A DNA stretch of 64,000 bases, taken from positions 3,906,001-3,970,000 of the forward strand of contig NZ_JAPEOQ010000001.1 in NCBI RefSeq assembly GCF_026341035.1, written 5' to 3'. This document shows, in pieces, positions 42,226-51,173 of this stretch. The position numbers were made by a program, and so were the translations under genes. Numbering within the stretch: position 1 is the stretch's first letter; the number at the start of each line of letters is the position of its first letter. A model generated the notes under the pieces. That model saw only the letters and a list, made by a program, of their open reading frames with translations. It did no database searches and had not been told where the DNA came from. Origin of the DNA: Streptomyces sp. NBC_01016 (GTDB lineage Bacteria; Actinomycetota; Actinomycetes; Streptomycetales; Streptomycetaceae).

Positions 42226-43458
42226 TCACGCCTCCAGCTGGCGGGCCCGCCCCGCGCCCACGCCCGCGAGCCCCATCGGCACGCACAGCACCGCGAGCAT
42301 CACCAGCGGCACCGTCCAGCCGCCCGTCGCGTCGTGCAGCGCACCGAGGAGGAACGGGCCCGCGGCGGCGAGCAGATAGCCCACGCTCTGCGCCATGCCG
42401 GACATCTCCGCGGCGCGCGCCGCGTCGGGGGAGCGCAGCACGATCACGGCGAGCGCCGTGCTGATCAGCAGTCCGCAGCCGAAGCCCTGCATCAGCATCC
42501 ACGCGTACGCCCCGCCGACCGGCGCCACCAGCAGGCCGAGCACGGAGCCGAGGACGAGCAGCGTGCCGGTGAGGGCGAGGGCGACCTGGTTCGAGGCCCG
42601 GCCGACGAGCGCCGTGAAGGCGAGCGAACCCGCGATGCCCGCGAGGCTCATCACGGACAGCATCCACCCCGCCTGCGTACCGTCCATGCCCTCGCTGGTG
42701 AGCATCGCCGGGATCCACGCGGCACACGCGTAGTACTGCAACGACTGGAGGCCCATGAGGAGCGTGATCTTCCAGGCGAGCGGTGAACGGCGCAGTGGCG
42801 TACGGGTGTCGGCCTCCTGCGTGCTCGTCGCGGGCGGCGCGTCCGAGCGGCGCAGCTGGGGCAGCCACAGGGCGAACGCGAGCGCGGAGAGCACGGCCCA
42901 GACGCCGATCGCGCCGCGCCAGCCGAGCCCGAGCGCGTCCCCGAGCGGCACGGTCACCCCGGCCGCGAGCGCGGCGCCGCAGAACAGGGCCACCGAGTAC
43001 AGGCCCATCATCAGCCCGGTGCGGCGCTCGAAGTTGCGCTTGATGACACTCGGCACGAGGACGTTCGAGAGGGATATCGCCGCGCCGATGAGGACGGTCC
43101 CCGCGAACAGCGCGGGCAGACCGGGCGCGAGGCGGAGCGCGATGCCCGCCGTGAGCAGCGCCATCATCGCGCCGAGCGCCCGCGTCATGCCGATGCGCCG
43201 CGAGAGCTTCGCCGCGAACGGGGCGAGGAGGCCGAAACAGAGGATCGGCAGCGTGGTGAGCAGCCCCGCGAGCGAGCCGCTCAGCCCGGTGGAGTGGCGG
43301 ATCGTGTCGAGCTCGGGCGAGACGGACACGACGCCGGGCCGCAGGTTCATGGCGATGAGGAGGATGCCCGCGGCGAGGAGGGGGCCTGCCGCCGTCGCGG
43401 CGGTGGAGGTCGCCTTCGCGGCGGCGGTGGGGGTGGATGTGGGGGCACTGTGCGGCAT
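42226..43458 (-). CDS. MFS transporter, CynX/cyanate-transport-like
   Basis: Permease of 410 residues with 12 predicted helices. NLRPGVVSVSPELDTIRHSTGLS in the first loop is characteristic of the CynX/NimT group (cyanate and 2-nitroimidazole type), where Arg in NLRP is typical. ATG at 43458 has no evident ribosome site, so a leaderless transcript is possible. Divergent from a FadR-type regulator, with paired ACATGGGAT sites between, so probably controlled by it. Substrate unknown; annotation as cyanate transporter would be over-specific. Confidence 0.87.
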   Translation of the reverse strand: MPHSAPTSTPTAAAKATSTAATAAGPLLAAGILLIAMNLRPGVVSVSPELDTIRHSTGLSGSLAGLLTTLPILCFGLLAPFAAKLSRRIGMTRALGAMMALLTAGIALRLAPGLPALFAGTVLIGAAISLSNVLVPSVIKRNFERRTGLMMGLYSVALFCGAALAAGVTVPLGDALGLGWRGAIGVWAVLSALAFALWLPQLRRSDAPPATSTQEADTRTPLRRSPLAWKITLLMGLQSLQYYACAAWIPAMLTSEGMDGTQAGWMLSVMSLAGIAGSLAFTALVGRASNQVALALTGTLLVLGSVLGLLVAPVGGAYAWMLMQGFGCGLLISTALAVIVLRSPDAARAAEMSGMAQSVGYLLAAAGPFLLGALHDATGGWTVPLVMLAVLCVPMGLAGVGAGRARQLEA

Positions 43459-43469
43459 GCGAGCCAACG

Positions 43470-43484
43470 TAACATCCCATGTTT
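43470..43484. promoter_or_regulatory. FadR-type operator near MFS start
   Basis: TAACATCCCATGTTT; contains AACAT-CCC-ATGTT, a perfect inverted repeat. Its reverse complement matches 43556-43570 at 12 of 15 positions. Confidence 0.5.
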
Positions 43485-43555
43485 CGCACTGGAGAGTGCA
43501 CGTAAAGCGTAGATTTCATGCCGAAAGCGAGTGAAACGGGCTAGCCAGGTACCTG

Positions 43556-43570
43556 ATACATGGGATATTT
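43556..43570. promoter_or_regulatory. FadR-type operator near gntR start
   Basis: ATACATGGGATATTT, in opposite orientation to the site at 43470-43484, 38 bases upstream of the regulator start. Suggests one regulator controlling both divergent genes. Confidence 0.5.
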
Positions 43571-43607
43571 TTGCCCGCGTACCCCGAGCAGCGAGAAAGG
43601 CCACCCC

Positions 43608-44348
43608 GTGCCCGCACCAGCCAAGCCCGGCGCCACTCTGGTCCAGCGCACCATCGGCCGGATCGAGCGGAGCATCGAAAGCGGCGAGTGGGCCGTCGGT
43701 GATCGGATCCCGGCCGAGGGGCAGCTGGTGGAGGAGTTCGGCGTGGGTCGCAACACCGTGCGCGAGGCCGTCCGCGCGCTGTGCCACACCGGGCTCCTTG
43801 AGGCGCGGCGCGGCGACGGCACGTATGTGCGCGCCGCGAGCGACCTCAACGCGGCCCTCCAACGCCGCCTGCGCCGAGCCGAGTTGAAGCACATTCTCCA
43901 GGTCCGCCTCGCCATCGAACGGGAGGCGGCACCCGCCGCCGCGGCCCACCGTGGCGAGGCGGACCTCGCCCGCATCCTGTCCGCCCTGCTCGCCCGGCAC
44001 CGCGCCGAGGAGAGCGGCGACCCGGCCGCGTACGTCGAGAAGGACGTCGAGTTCCACCGGGCCGTCGTCGCCGCGAGCGGCAATCCGCTGATGACCGAGC
44101 TGTACGAGAGCATCGTCGAGTCGGTGCGCGACAGCATCGCCTCGCTGCGCCCGAGCTGGACGCCGGAGCTGCCCGGCGCGAGCGCCCACGACGACCTGGC
44201 CGACGCGATCGCGCGCAGCGACCCGGAGGCGGCGGCGAAGGCGGCCTGGGCGCACACGCTGACCGTGGAGGCGGCGATGGAGCGGATGGCGGCCGACGGG
44301 CGGCCGGAAGTGGCCGGCGGGCAGTCGGAGATGGCCGACGGGCAGTGA
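43608..44348 (+). CDS. GntR family regulator, FadR subfamily
   Basis: Regulator of 246 residues. The N-terminal winged helix (about 8-75; IPAEGQLVEEFGVGRNTVRE) is followed by an FCD domain (about 90-220, with YVEKDVEFHRAVVAAS). The C-terminal tail repeats a short Gly/Asp-rich unit (ADGRPEVAGGQSEMADGQ). GTG at 43608 is chosen because GAAAGG precedes it at seven bases. Divergent from the CynX-like transporter and likely its repressor. Confidence 0.88.
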   Translation: MPAPAKPGATLVQRTIGRIERSIESGEWAVGDRIPAEGQLVEEFGVGRNTVREAVRALCHTGLLEARRGDGTYVRAASDLNAALQRRLRRAELKHILQVRLAIEREAAPAAAAHRGEADLARILSALLARHRAEESGDPAAYVEKDVEFHRAVVAASGNPLMTELYESIVESVRDSIASLRPSWTPELPGASAHDDLADAIARSDPEAAAKAAWAHTLTVEAAMERMAADGRPEVAGGQSEMADGQ

Positions 44349-44452
44349 ACCGCCTTGATCCTGGCGGGAATTGACTGCTCGTCGCCCCTGTCGGTGCCAC
44401 CTCCGCGCGCTCTACCCTGACGAGAGCCTCAACGGCCTTGTAGGGGAGTCGT

Positions 44453-46111
44453 ATGAGCGATGACAGCGAACGCACACGAGGCGACGCGCGCCGCCCAGAC
44501 CCCCCGGGTTCCGGTGAACGCCTCGCCGACTGGGCGGACGGCCGGCTCGGGATCTATCAACTCGCCAAGTCCCAGATGCGCAAGGTCTTCCCTGACCACT
44601 GGTCCTTCATGCTCGGCGAGATCTGCCTCTACAGCTTCATCATCCTCATCCTCACCGGCACCTATCTGACCTTCTTCTTCGACCCGAGCACCCAGGAAGT
44701 CATCTACGACGGCGCGTACGTCCCGCTCAAGGGCATCCGGATGACCCAGGCGTACGAGTCGACGGTGCGCATCAGCTTCGAGGTGCGCGGCGGGCTGCTG
44801 ATCCGTCAGATCCACCACTGGGCGGCGCTCGTCTTCGTCGCCGGCATGACGGTGCACATGATGCGCGTCTTCTTCACCGGCGCGTTCCGCAAGCCGCGCG
44901 AGCTCAACTGGGTGTTCGGCTGGACCCTGTTGTTCCTCGGCATCATCACCGGCCTGACCGGCTACTCGCTCCCCGACGACCTGCTGTCCGGCACCGGCCT
45001 GAAGTTCGCGCAGGGCGCCGTGCTCTCGGTGCCGATCGTGGGCACGTACCTGGCGATGTTCCTGTTCGGCGGTGAGTTCCCCGGCGACGACTTCATCTCC
45101 CGGCTCTATCCGATCCACATCCTGCTGCTGCCGGGCATCATGCTGGGCCTGGTGGCGCTCCATCTGATCCTGGTCTTCTACCACAAGCACACCCAGTTCG
45201 CGGGCCCCGGCCGCAGCGAGAAGAAGGTCATCGGAGCCCCCTTCTTCCCCATCTACGTGGCGAAGGCCGGAGGCTTCTTCTTCCTCGTCTTCGGGGTGCT
45301 CGCGGTCCTCGGCGCGGTGGCGACCATCAACCCGGTGTGGGCCTTCGGGCCGTACAGAACGGATCTCGTCACGACGGGCGCGCAGCCCGACTGGTACCTC
45401 GGCTTCTCCGAGGGGCTCATCCGCGTGATGCCCGCGTGGGAGATCAACGCGTGGGGCCACACACTGCAGTTGGGCGTCTTCCTCCCGTTCACGCTGTTCC
45501 CGCTGATCCTGTCCTTCATGGCGGTGTATCCGTTCCTGGAATCCTGGATCACGGGAGACAAGCGCGAGCACCACGTGGCGGACCGCCCACGCGACAAGCC
45601 GGTCAGGACCGGCATCGGCGTGGCCTGGCTGGCGCTGTACGCGGTGCTGCTGATCGGCGGCGGCAACGACATCGTCGCGACACAACTGCACCTGTCGATC
45701 AACGCCATCACCTGGTTCGTGCGCATCAGCTGCTTCGTGGCACCCGTCCTCGCGTTCGTCGTCACCAAACGGATCTGTCTGGGCCTGCAACACCGCGACC
45801 GTGACAAGGCGCTGCACGGCCGTGAGTCCGGGCAGATCAGGCGGTTGCCGCACGGCGAGTTCATCGAGGTCCACGAGCCGCTCACGCGCGCCGAGCTGTA
45901 CACCCTCAACCAGCACGAGCAGCCCAGGGCCTACGAGTTGGGTCCACGGGTCGATGCGAACGGGGTGCAGCGGAAGTTCAGCATCCGGCAGCGGATACGG
46001 GCCCGGCTCGCCAAGGCGATGTTCGGCCCCGGCACGTACGTGCCGAAGGCGACACCCGAGGAGTACCAGGCGCTGCACTCGGGGTGGCACGAGTCGGAGC
46101 GGGTGGACTGA
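44453..46111 (+). CDS. Cytochrome b subunit (QcrB-like), orphan paralogue
   Basis: Cytochrome bc1-type ubiquinol/menaquinol oxidoreductase cytochrome b subunit of 552 residues. Heme-ligand histidines occur in two pairs: H121 or H122 with H135 (RQIHHWAALVFVAGMTVHMM) and H222 with H237 (HILLLPGIMLGLVALH). About eight or nine transmembrane helices and a long cytoplasmic C-terminal tail follow. In actinobacteria qcrB normally ends a qcrCAB operon; here no QcrA or QcrC is adjacent, so this is probably a second copy. ATG at 44453 follows GGGGAG. Function could be an alternative respiratory complex or conditional replacement. Confidence 0.9.
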   Translation: MSDDSERTRGDARRPDPPGSGERLADWADGRLGIYQLAKSQMRKVFPDHWSFMLGEICLYSFIILILTGTYLTFFFDPSTQEVIYDGAYVPLKGIRMTQAYESTVRISFEVRGGLLIRQIHHWAALVFVAGMTVHMMRVFFTGAFRKPRELNWVFGWTLLFLGIITGLTGYSLPDDLLSGTGLKFAQGAVLSVPIVGTYLAMFLFGGEFPGDDFISRLYPIHILLLPGIMLGLVALHLILVFYHKHTQFAGPGRSEKKVIGAPFFPIYVAKAGGFFFLVFGVLAVLGAVATINPVWAFGPYRTDLVTTGAQPDWYLGFSEGLIRVMPAWEINAWGHTLQLGVFLPFTLFPLILSFMAVYPFLESWITGDKREHHVADRPRDKPVRTGIGVAWLALYAVLLIGGGNDIVATQLHLSINAITWFVRISCFVAPVLAFVVTKRICLGLQHRDRDKALHGRESGQIRRLPHGEFIEVHEPLTRAELYTLNQHEQPRAYELGPRVDANGVQRKFSIRQRIRARLAKAMFGPGTYVPKATPEEYQALHSGWHESERVD

Positions 46112-46129
46112 GGGGCGAACCGAGCGGGA

Positions 46130-46157
46130 GGGGCCGGTCCACGCGTGGACCGGCCCC
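46130..46157. terminator. Bidirectional terminator between cytochrome b and GH31 genes
   Basis: 28-bp perfect palindrome with arms GGGGCCGGTCCACG / CGTGGACCGGCCCC, followed by CTTGCTG. Very stable stem between convergent genes. Confidence 0.85.
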
Positions 46158-46164
46158 CTTGCTG

Positions 46165-48816
46165 TCAGGTACTTACGTGCACCGTAAACGCCTTGCCCGT
46201 CGGCAGCTGCGCCGTGCGGACCGTCGTCACATGCGTCTTCTCGTCGTACGACCATGAACTCCCGGACAGAGGGCGTCCGTTCACGGTCACCTGGTCGGGC
46301 GCCCCGCCACCGTGCACCGTGAAGGTGTACGCGCGCTCGCTCACCTTGCCCGCGTAACTGCCCTTACTGGCACCGACGTTGATGACCGAGCCGCCCCGCT
46401 TGCCGGTGTCGACGGTCACGCGCTGCGTGGCCGACGCGCCTTCCTTGAACTTGCGGGTCACGCCGTCGTCCTCGTACAGGGTGTACGCGCTGTGGCCCGG
46501 CTCCGACGCGTAGACGTCATAGCCCAGTTGGCCCTTGTCGCGGTTCTTCCACGACGTCGTCCCCTTCGGCCACATCGGCACGATCGCCCCGGACTTCACG
46601 AAGAGCGGGAGCGTGTCGATCGGGGCGTGGTAGCCGTCGACGGTGGTCGGGCCCTTGTACTGCTTGCCCGTCCAGTAGTCCGTCCACCTGCCCTTCGGCA
46701 GATAGATGCCGTCGCGGGTGTCCGAGTCCTTGTAGACCGGAGCGACAAGGAAGTCGTCGCCCGCGAGGTACTCGCACTTGGCTTGCCCGCCAAGGGTGTT
46801 GGCGTCGCCCGGGTACTCCAGCCATAGCGGCCGTACGCCGCCGACGCCGGTGTCCGAGGCCTGCTCGGCGAGCGTGTAGAGGTACGGCATCAGGCGCTCG
46901 CGCAGCTGCAGATACTTGCGGTTGATGGAGGTGTACGGCTCGCCGTCCACCCACGGCTGCTGGTTGATCTTCTCGCCGGTGGTCATGTCACGGGCCCAGC
47001 CGTCCATCGTCATGACGGCCGGCAGGAACGTCTTGGCCTGTAGATCACGCGCGTACATCTTGGCGTCGTGGGAGTAAATGGAGCCGATGTCGTCGGTGTT
47101 GTAGGCGATGCCGGACATCGTCGCTCCCGCGTACGTCGGGATCTGCCAGCGCACGAAGTCCCACGACAGCTTCTGGTCGCCGGACCACAGGACGCCGCAC
47201 CGCTGGGCGCCCGCCCACGACACCGGCATCCAGACGAACCCGCGGGCGTCGCTGTTGTCCTCGATTCCGGCCTTCGCCTTGTCGCAGGCGTCGAGGGCCA
47301 TCCCGTAGCCGTTGCCGACCCAGGCGACGTCGAGTTTGGCGACGCGCTGGCCCGCCTTCACCTGGTCGGCGAGCTTGTCGATGCCGTCCTGCGTCCACAG
47401 CCCGAGCTCGGCATTGTGGCCCTGGAGGCCCTTGGCGGTCTCGGCGAGGTTCTCGTACCCGCAGCCGTAGCCGTCGTTGACCAGCATCCAGCCGAGCGGC
47501 ATCTGGTGGTTCACATACCCGTCGGCGACCTTCAGGGAGTCGAGGGTGTGGCGCTCGCCCTGGTTGGCGTTGTGCAGATAGCAGTCGGCGTCGCCGGGTT
47601 CGAGGCCGTAGACCGGCGGCATGAACGGCTTGCCGACCAACGACGTGTACTTGCCGATGACCTTCTTGGCGTCACCGAGGAAGTAGTAGGCGTCCAGGCG
47701 TCGTTCCTGCTGGCCCGTGTGGACCGAGGGGCCGAAGTCGTAGACACCAGGGGCGAAGGTGTTCCGGTAGGCGCCGTAACCGGCCGAAGAGAGGTAGAAC
47801 GGCTGGGAGTTGGGATAGCCGCCCTCGTCCCAGTCGGTGTTGTTGGCGACGTGGACCGTCTTGTCGCGGTGGGAGAAGCTGCCGTTCTGCTCACCGCCGC
47901 CGAAGAACTGCTCGTCCTTCGCACGCTCCAGACTCTGCCGCATCCCGCCGGTGGACCAGCGCAGCGGCCTGTCCTCCTGCCAGATCCGCGTCCTGTTGTC
48001 GGCCTTGTAGAGCCCGAAGCGGAGCGGCTTCTTGTAGACGCGCAGGACGGCGTCGGCGGAGCGGATGCCGTAGTAGGTGCCCGCGTCGAAGGACGTCGTG
48101 TGCGTGTCGGGGGCGGGCTGCTTGCGCACGATCTGGTCGCCTGCCGGATCACTGAAGTCGCCCGACGGGTCGGCCTGCAACCGCAGTTGACCACCCTTCA
48201 GGAAGTCGGCCTTCGCCTTCAGATCCCCGGCGGCGATCGTGTAGCTGCCGTCGTCCCCCTTGAAGGAGGCGAGGTTCCCGGCGTCCGTCGTCTCGGGCAA
48301 GTAGGCCTTGCCGACGAAGGAGTTGTCGTGCACGTCGTACGGGACGACCACCACGTGGTACGTGCCGTCCGCCTTCGGGATGACCGTCGCCTCGGGGTCG
48401 GCGGTGCCCGCGCTCGACGCCACCTGCTTGCCGGCGTCGTCGTAGACGTACATGTCGAAGTCGTCCTTGGGCTGCTTCGCCCACTCGACCGAGACCGGCA
48501 CGCCGCCCTCGGGGTTGTCGTCCCAATACCCGTCGGGGACCGACACCTTGAGGTCGAAGCGGTCGCAGGTCTTCCCGTCCGGATCCTCGGCCGCCGACGG
48601 ACACTTCTTGGGGTCGTCGACCGTTCCGGACGCGTAAGTGGGGCTCTGCCAGGTGACGCTCTTGTGCTCGGCATCGAGCACACCACTGCTCGGCGTGGCC
48701 GCGCCCGCTTCGTGCGCGGGGGCGGCGAGAAGCGCCGCCGCGAGCGCCGCGGTGGTCCATGCGGCCAGGGCGCGGGCTCTTCGGTGGGCTCTGGGATACG
48801 GCTGTTCTTGGTGCAG
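46165..48816 (-). CDS. Secreted GH31 family alpha-glycosidase, start codon uncertain
   Basis: GH31 enzyme of about 840-885 residues. A prominent N-terminal extra region (about 50-200) precedes a galactose-mutarotase-like sandwich, the TIM barrel, and proximal/distal beta domains. The probable nucleophile is Asp in AKLDVAW and the acid/base Asp in WSGDQ. The barrel sequence (WVGNGYGMALDA, GFVWMPVSWAGAQR) resembles the alpha-galactosidase/alpha-N-acetylgalactosaminidase branch rather than starch alpha-glucosidases, with modest certainty. A clear signal peptide (RRARALAAWTTAALAAALL) precedes GTG 48681, but the open frame up to 48840 has no ATG, GTG or TTG before it; CTG at 48816 or ATA at 48825 are the only options. 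Divergent from GH63. Confidence 0.8.
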   Translation of the reverse strand: MHQEQPYPRAHRRARALAAWTTAALAAALLAAPAHEAGAATPSSGVLDAEHKSVTWQSPTYASGTVDDPKKCPSAAEDPDGKTCDRFDLKVSVPDGYWDDNPEGGVPVSVEWAKQPKDDFDMYVYDDAGKQVASSAGTADPEATVIPKADGTYHVVVVPYDVHDNSFVGKAYLPETTDAGNLASFKGDDGSYTIAAGDLKAKADFLKGGQLRLQADPSGDFSDPAGDQIVRKQPAPDTHTTSFDAGTYYGIRSADAVLRVYKKPLRFGLYKADNRTRIWQEDRPLRWSTGGMRQSLERAKDEQFFGGGEQNGSFSHRDKTVHVANNTDWDEGGYPNSQPFYLSSAGYGAYRNTFAPGVYDFGPSVHTGQQERRLDAYYFLGDAKKVIGKYTSLVGKPFMPPVYGLEPGDADCYLHNANQGERHTLDSLKVADGYVNHQMPLGWMLVNDGYGCGYENLAETAKGLQGHNAELGLWTQDGIDKLADQVKAGQRVAKLDVAWVGNGYGMALDACDKAKAGIEDNSDARGFVWMPVSWAGAQRCGVLWSGDQKLSWDFVRWQIPTYAGATMSGIAYNTDDIGSIYSHDAKMYARDLQAKTFLPAVMTMDGWARDMTTGEKINQQPWVDGEPYTSINRKYLQLRERLMPYLYTLAEQASDTGVGGVRPLWLEYPGDANTLGGQAKCEYLAGDDFLVAPVYKDSDTRDGIYLPKGRWTDYWTGKQYKGPTTVDGYHAPIDTLPLFVKSGAIVPMWPKGTTSWKNRDKGQLGYDVYASEPGHSAYTLYEDDGVTRKFKEGASATQRVTVDTGKRGGSVINVGASKGSYAGKVSERAYTFTVHGGGAPDQVTVNGRPLSGSSWSYDEKTHVTTVRTAQLPTGKAFTVHVST

Positions 48817-48917
48817 TCTTCGTATGAGGTGCGTCTCCGCTCAGAACGACCAGCTGCTGTTTACTTGTGCTTGAAACTCCTTGCGCGCGTGCACGAATGC
48901 GCACAGAGTCAGGGTTG

Positions 48918-48946
48918 AAGATCCCGCTCACACAGGTTCATGTCAA
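48918..48946 (-). promoter_or_regulatory. Candidate promoter for GH31 gene
   Basis: Minus-strand TTGACA (48946-48941), 17-base spacer, GATCTT (48923-48918). Downstream, at 48862-48882, iterated CTTG motifs on the plus strand may be regulator half-sites. The -10 is imperfect. Confidence 0.45.
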
Positions 48947-48962
48947 CAGGAAGTGCCGCCTC

Positions 48963-51161
48963 GTGACCGCCCATCAGCCCGCACGCCGCCCCGCCCGTCC
49001 CACCCGCGCCGCCCTCGCCGCCCTCCTGCTCATCGGCGGAGCCGGTCTTGCCGCCCCGCCCGCGGTAGCCGCGCCGCACCCCGCGCCCGACTACGCCGAC
49101 GTCCTCGACCTGCACGGCACTCCGAAGGCCGCGCTGCCGGGGGATGCCGAGGACAACAACGCCATCAGCACCTTCTCGGACCGAGGGGCCTGGCACTCCT
49201 ACGCTCTGCCGAAGGCCGGGGACCGTGCCGCGTACGGCGGGTTCAGCGGGCCGCTCTACATCGCGCAGGAGTATCCGTGGTGGCTGAGCAAGTCGTTCAG
49301 CCGGATGCGGCTCAGCGAGGGCGGTCGCACTCTCGATCTCGCCGGCGGTGGCACGCCCCGCTTCACCTCGAAGCCGGGGCGTCTGCTCCAGTCGTACGAC
49401 CTCGGGCGCGGGCTCACCCTCACCCTCGAGCTGCGGTTCGCCACCAACCGGACGGCCCTGGTGCGTGCGGAGGTGCGCAACAGAGGCTCAAAGGCCCGCA
49501 CGCTCGGCGCCGACTGGAGCGGCAGTCTGCTGCGGCCGAAGGAGGCGCCCATGCACGACGCGCCCTCCCTGAAGTCCACCGGGCACGGCGTCGGCGTCGA
49601 CTTCGCCAAGGTGCGGGAGAAGTGGGACTACCTCACCGACGGCACCGAACGCTTCGAGGTCACGCACAAGGACCCTGTGCGGACGACCGTCGACGGTGAC
49701 AAGTACCGGACCGAGGCCGCCTCGCCGGTCACCCTCGCCCCCGGCGCCGCGCACCGCTTCGACTGGACGGAGTCGTACACGTTCACCGACGCCGAGCGCA
49801 CCCGCGAGGCGCGGCGGGTGCGCGCCGTGCTGGCCGCCCCGCAGGCGTACGCCATCGCCGGTGACGCCCGCTGGCGCGGCTACGTCGCCGGGGTCACGCG
49901 CGGGGTGCCCGCCGAGCGGCGCCGTACCGCCGTGAAGTCCCTGGAGACCCTCGTCACCAACTGGCGTTCCGCGGCAGGGCAGATCAAGCACGACGGCGTG
50001 ACGCCCTCCATCTCGTACAAGTGGTTCACCGGCGGTCTGTGGGCCTGGGACAGCTGGAAGCAGGCCGTGGGAACCGCCCGCTTCGCCCCGGAGCTCGCCG
50101 AGTCGCAGATCCGGTCCATGTTCGACTGGCAGATCACCGAAGGGTCGAAGACCCGGCCGCAGGATGCGGGGATGGTCCCCGACGCCGTCTTCTACAACGA
50201 CCCCGCGCGCGGTGGCGGGAACTGGAACGAGCGCAACTCCAAGCCCCCGATGGCCAGTTGGTCCGTGTGGGAGGTGTACCGGAAGAGCGGAGACCGGTCC
50301 TTCCTGCGGGAGCTGTATCCGAAGCTCGCCGCCTACCAGGCCTGGTGGTACCGCAACCGGGACCACGACCACGACGGCCTCGCCGAGTACGGCGCCACCG
50401 TCGACCCCGCCAATGACTCGACCGAGGAGCGCCGCCTCGCCGCGGCCTGGGAGAGCGGCCTGGACAACGCGCCGCGCTTCGACGCGAAGCTCGGCACCTC
50501 CGTCGTCGCCAACCACGCAGCCGACGGCACCCTGCTCGGCTACTCGCTCGACCAGGAGTCCGTCGACCTCAACGCCTATCTCGCTCAGGACCAGGCCTAC
50601 TTGGCACGCATCGCAGACGCGATCGGCCGCCCCGGCGAGGCCGCGAAGTGGCGGAAGAAGGCGGACGCCACGAACGCCGCCGTGCGGGCCAAGTTCTACG
50701 ACCCGGCCGACGGCTGGTTCCACGACATCGCCCTGAAGGACGGTGCGCCGCTCACCGACCGCGGCCGCGGCATCGAGGGCGCCGTCCCGCTGTGGACCGG
50801 CGCCGCCACCAAGGAACAGGCCGCGCGTGTGCGCCAACGCCTCACGGACCCGGGTGAGTTCGCCACCCACGTGCCGTTCCCGACCGTGTCGAAGGCGTCC
50901 CCGTACTTCGACTCGACGGCCTACTGGCGCGGGCCCGTCTGGTTCGACCACGCCTACATTGCGCTGAGCGGACTGCGCCGGTACGGCTACACCAAGGACG
51001 CGGACGACCTCACCGGCAAGCTCCTCGCCAACAGCAAGGGGCTCACCGGGGACCGCCCGATCCAGGAGAACTACAACCCGCTGACCGGCGCCCCGCTCAA
51101 CTCGCCGAACTTCAGCTGGTCGGCATCGCTGCTGCTGCCGATCCTGTCCGGCGAGCAGTGA
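48963..51161 (+). CDS. Secreted GH63 family glucosidase (YgjK-like)
   Basis: Glycoside hydrolase family 63 protein of 732 residues: Sec signal peptide to about residue 37 (AGLAAPPAVAA), N-terminal beta-sandwich, and an (alpha/alpha)6 barrel from about 300. The barrel shows FTGGLWAWDSWKQA, PPMASWSVWEVY, YWRGPVWFDHAYIAL and ENYNPLTG; the Glu of ENY is the likely general base. Related enzymes act on alpha-glucosyl-galactose or glucosylglycerate-type substrates. GTG at 48963 has AGGAAG upstream and starts the signal peptide. Divergent from the GH31 gene, suggesting a common alpha-linked substrate. Confidence 0.88.
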   Translation: MTAHQPARRPARPTRAALAALLLIGGAGLAAPPAVAAPHPAPDYADVLDLHGTPKAALPGDAEDNNAISTFSDRGAWHSYALPKAGDRAAYGGFSGPLYIAQEYPWWLSKSFSRMRLSEGGRTLDLAGGGTPRFTSKPGRLLQSYDLGRGLTLTLELRFATNRTALVRAEVRNRGSKARTLGADWSGSLLRPKEAPMHDAPSLKSTGHGVGVDFAKVREKWDYLTDGTERFEVTHKDPVRTTVDGDKYRTEAASPVTLAPGAAHRFDWTESYTFTDAERTREARRVRAVLAAPQAYAIAGDARWRGYVAGVTRGVPAERRRTAVKSLETLVTNWRSAAGQIKHDGVTPSISYKWFTGGLWAWDSWKQAVGTARFAPELAESQIRSMFDWQITEGSKTRPQDAGMVPDAVFYNDPARGGGNWNERNSKPPMASWSVWEVYRKSGDRSFLRELYPKLAAYQAWWYRNRDHDHDGLAEYGATVDPANDSTEERRLAAAWESGLDNAPRFDAKLGTSVVANHAADGTLLGYSLDQESVDLNAYLAQDQAYLARIADAIGRPGEAAKWRKKADATNAAVRAKFYDPADGWFHDIALKDGAPLTDRGRGIEGAVPLWTGAATKEQAARVRQRLTDPGEFATHVPFPTVSKASPYFDSTAYWRGPVWFDHAYIALSGLRRYGYTKDADDLTGKLLANSKGLTGDRPIQENYNPLTGAPLNSPNFSWSASLLLPILSGEQ

Positions 51162-51173
51162 ACCGGAGCGCGC

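Noticed and set aside
48149..48931. A 260-codon minus-strand frame that could supply an upstream start for GH31 through a frameshift
   Set aside because: Its translation is Arg-rich without a signal sequence, while the GH31 frame itself encodes the signal peptide; no slippery site was seen.
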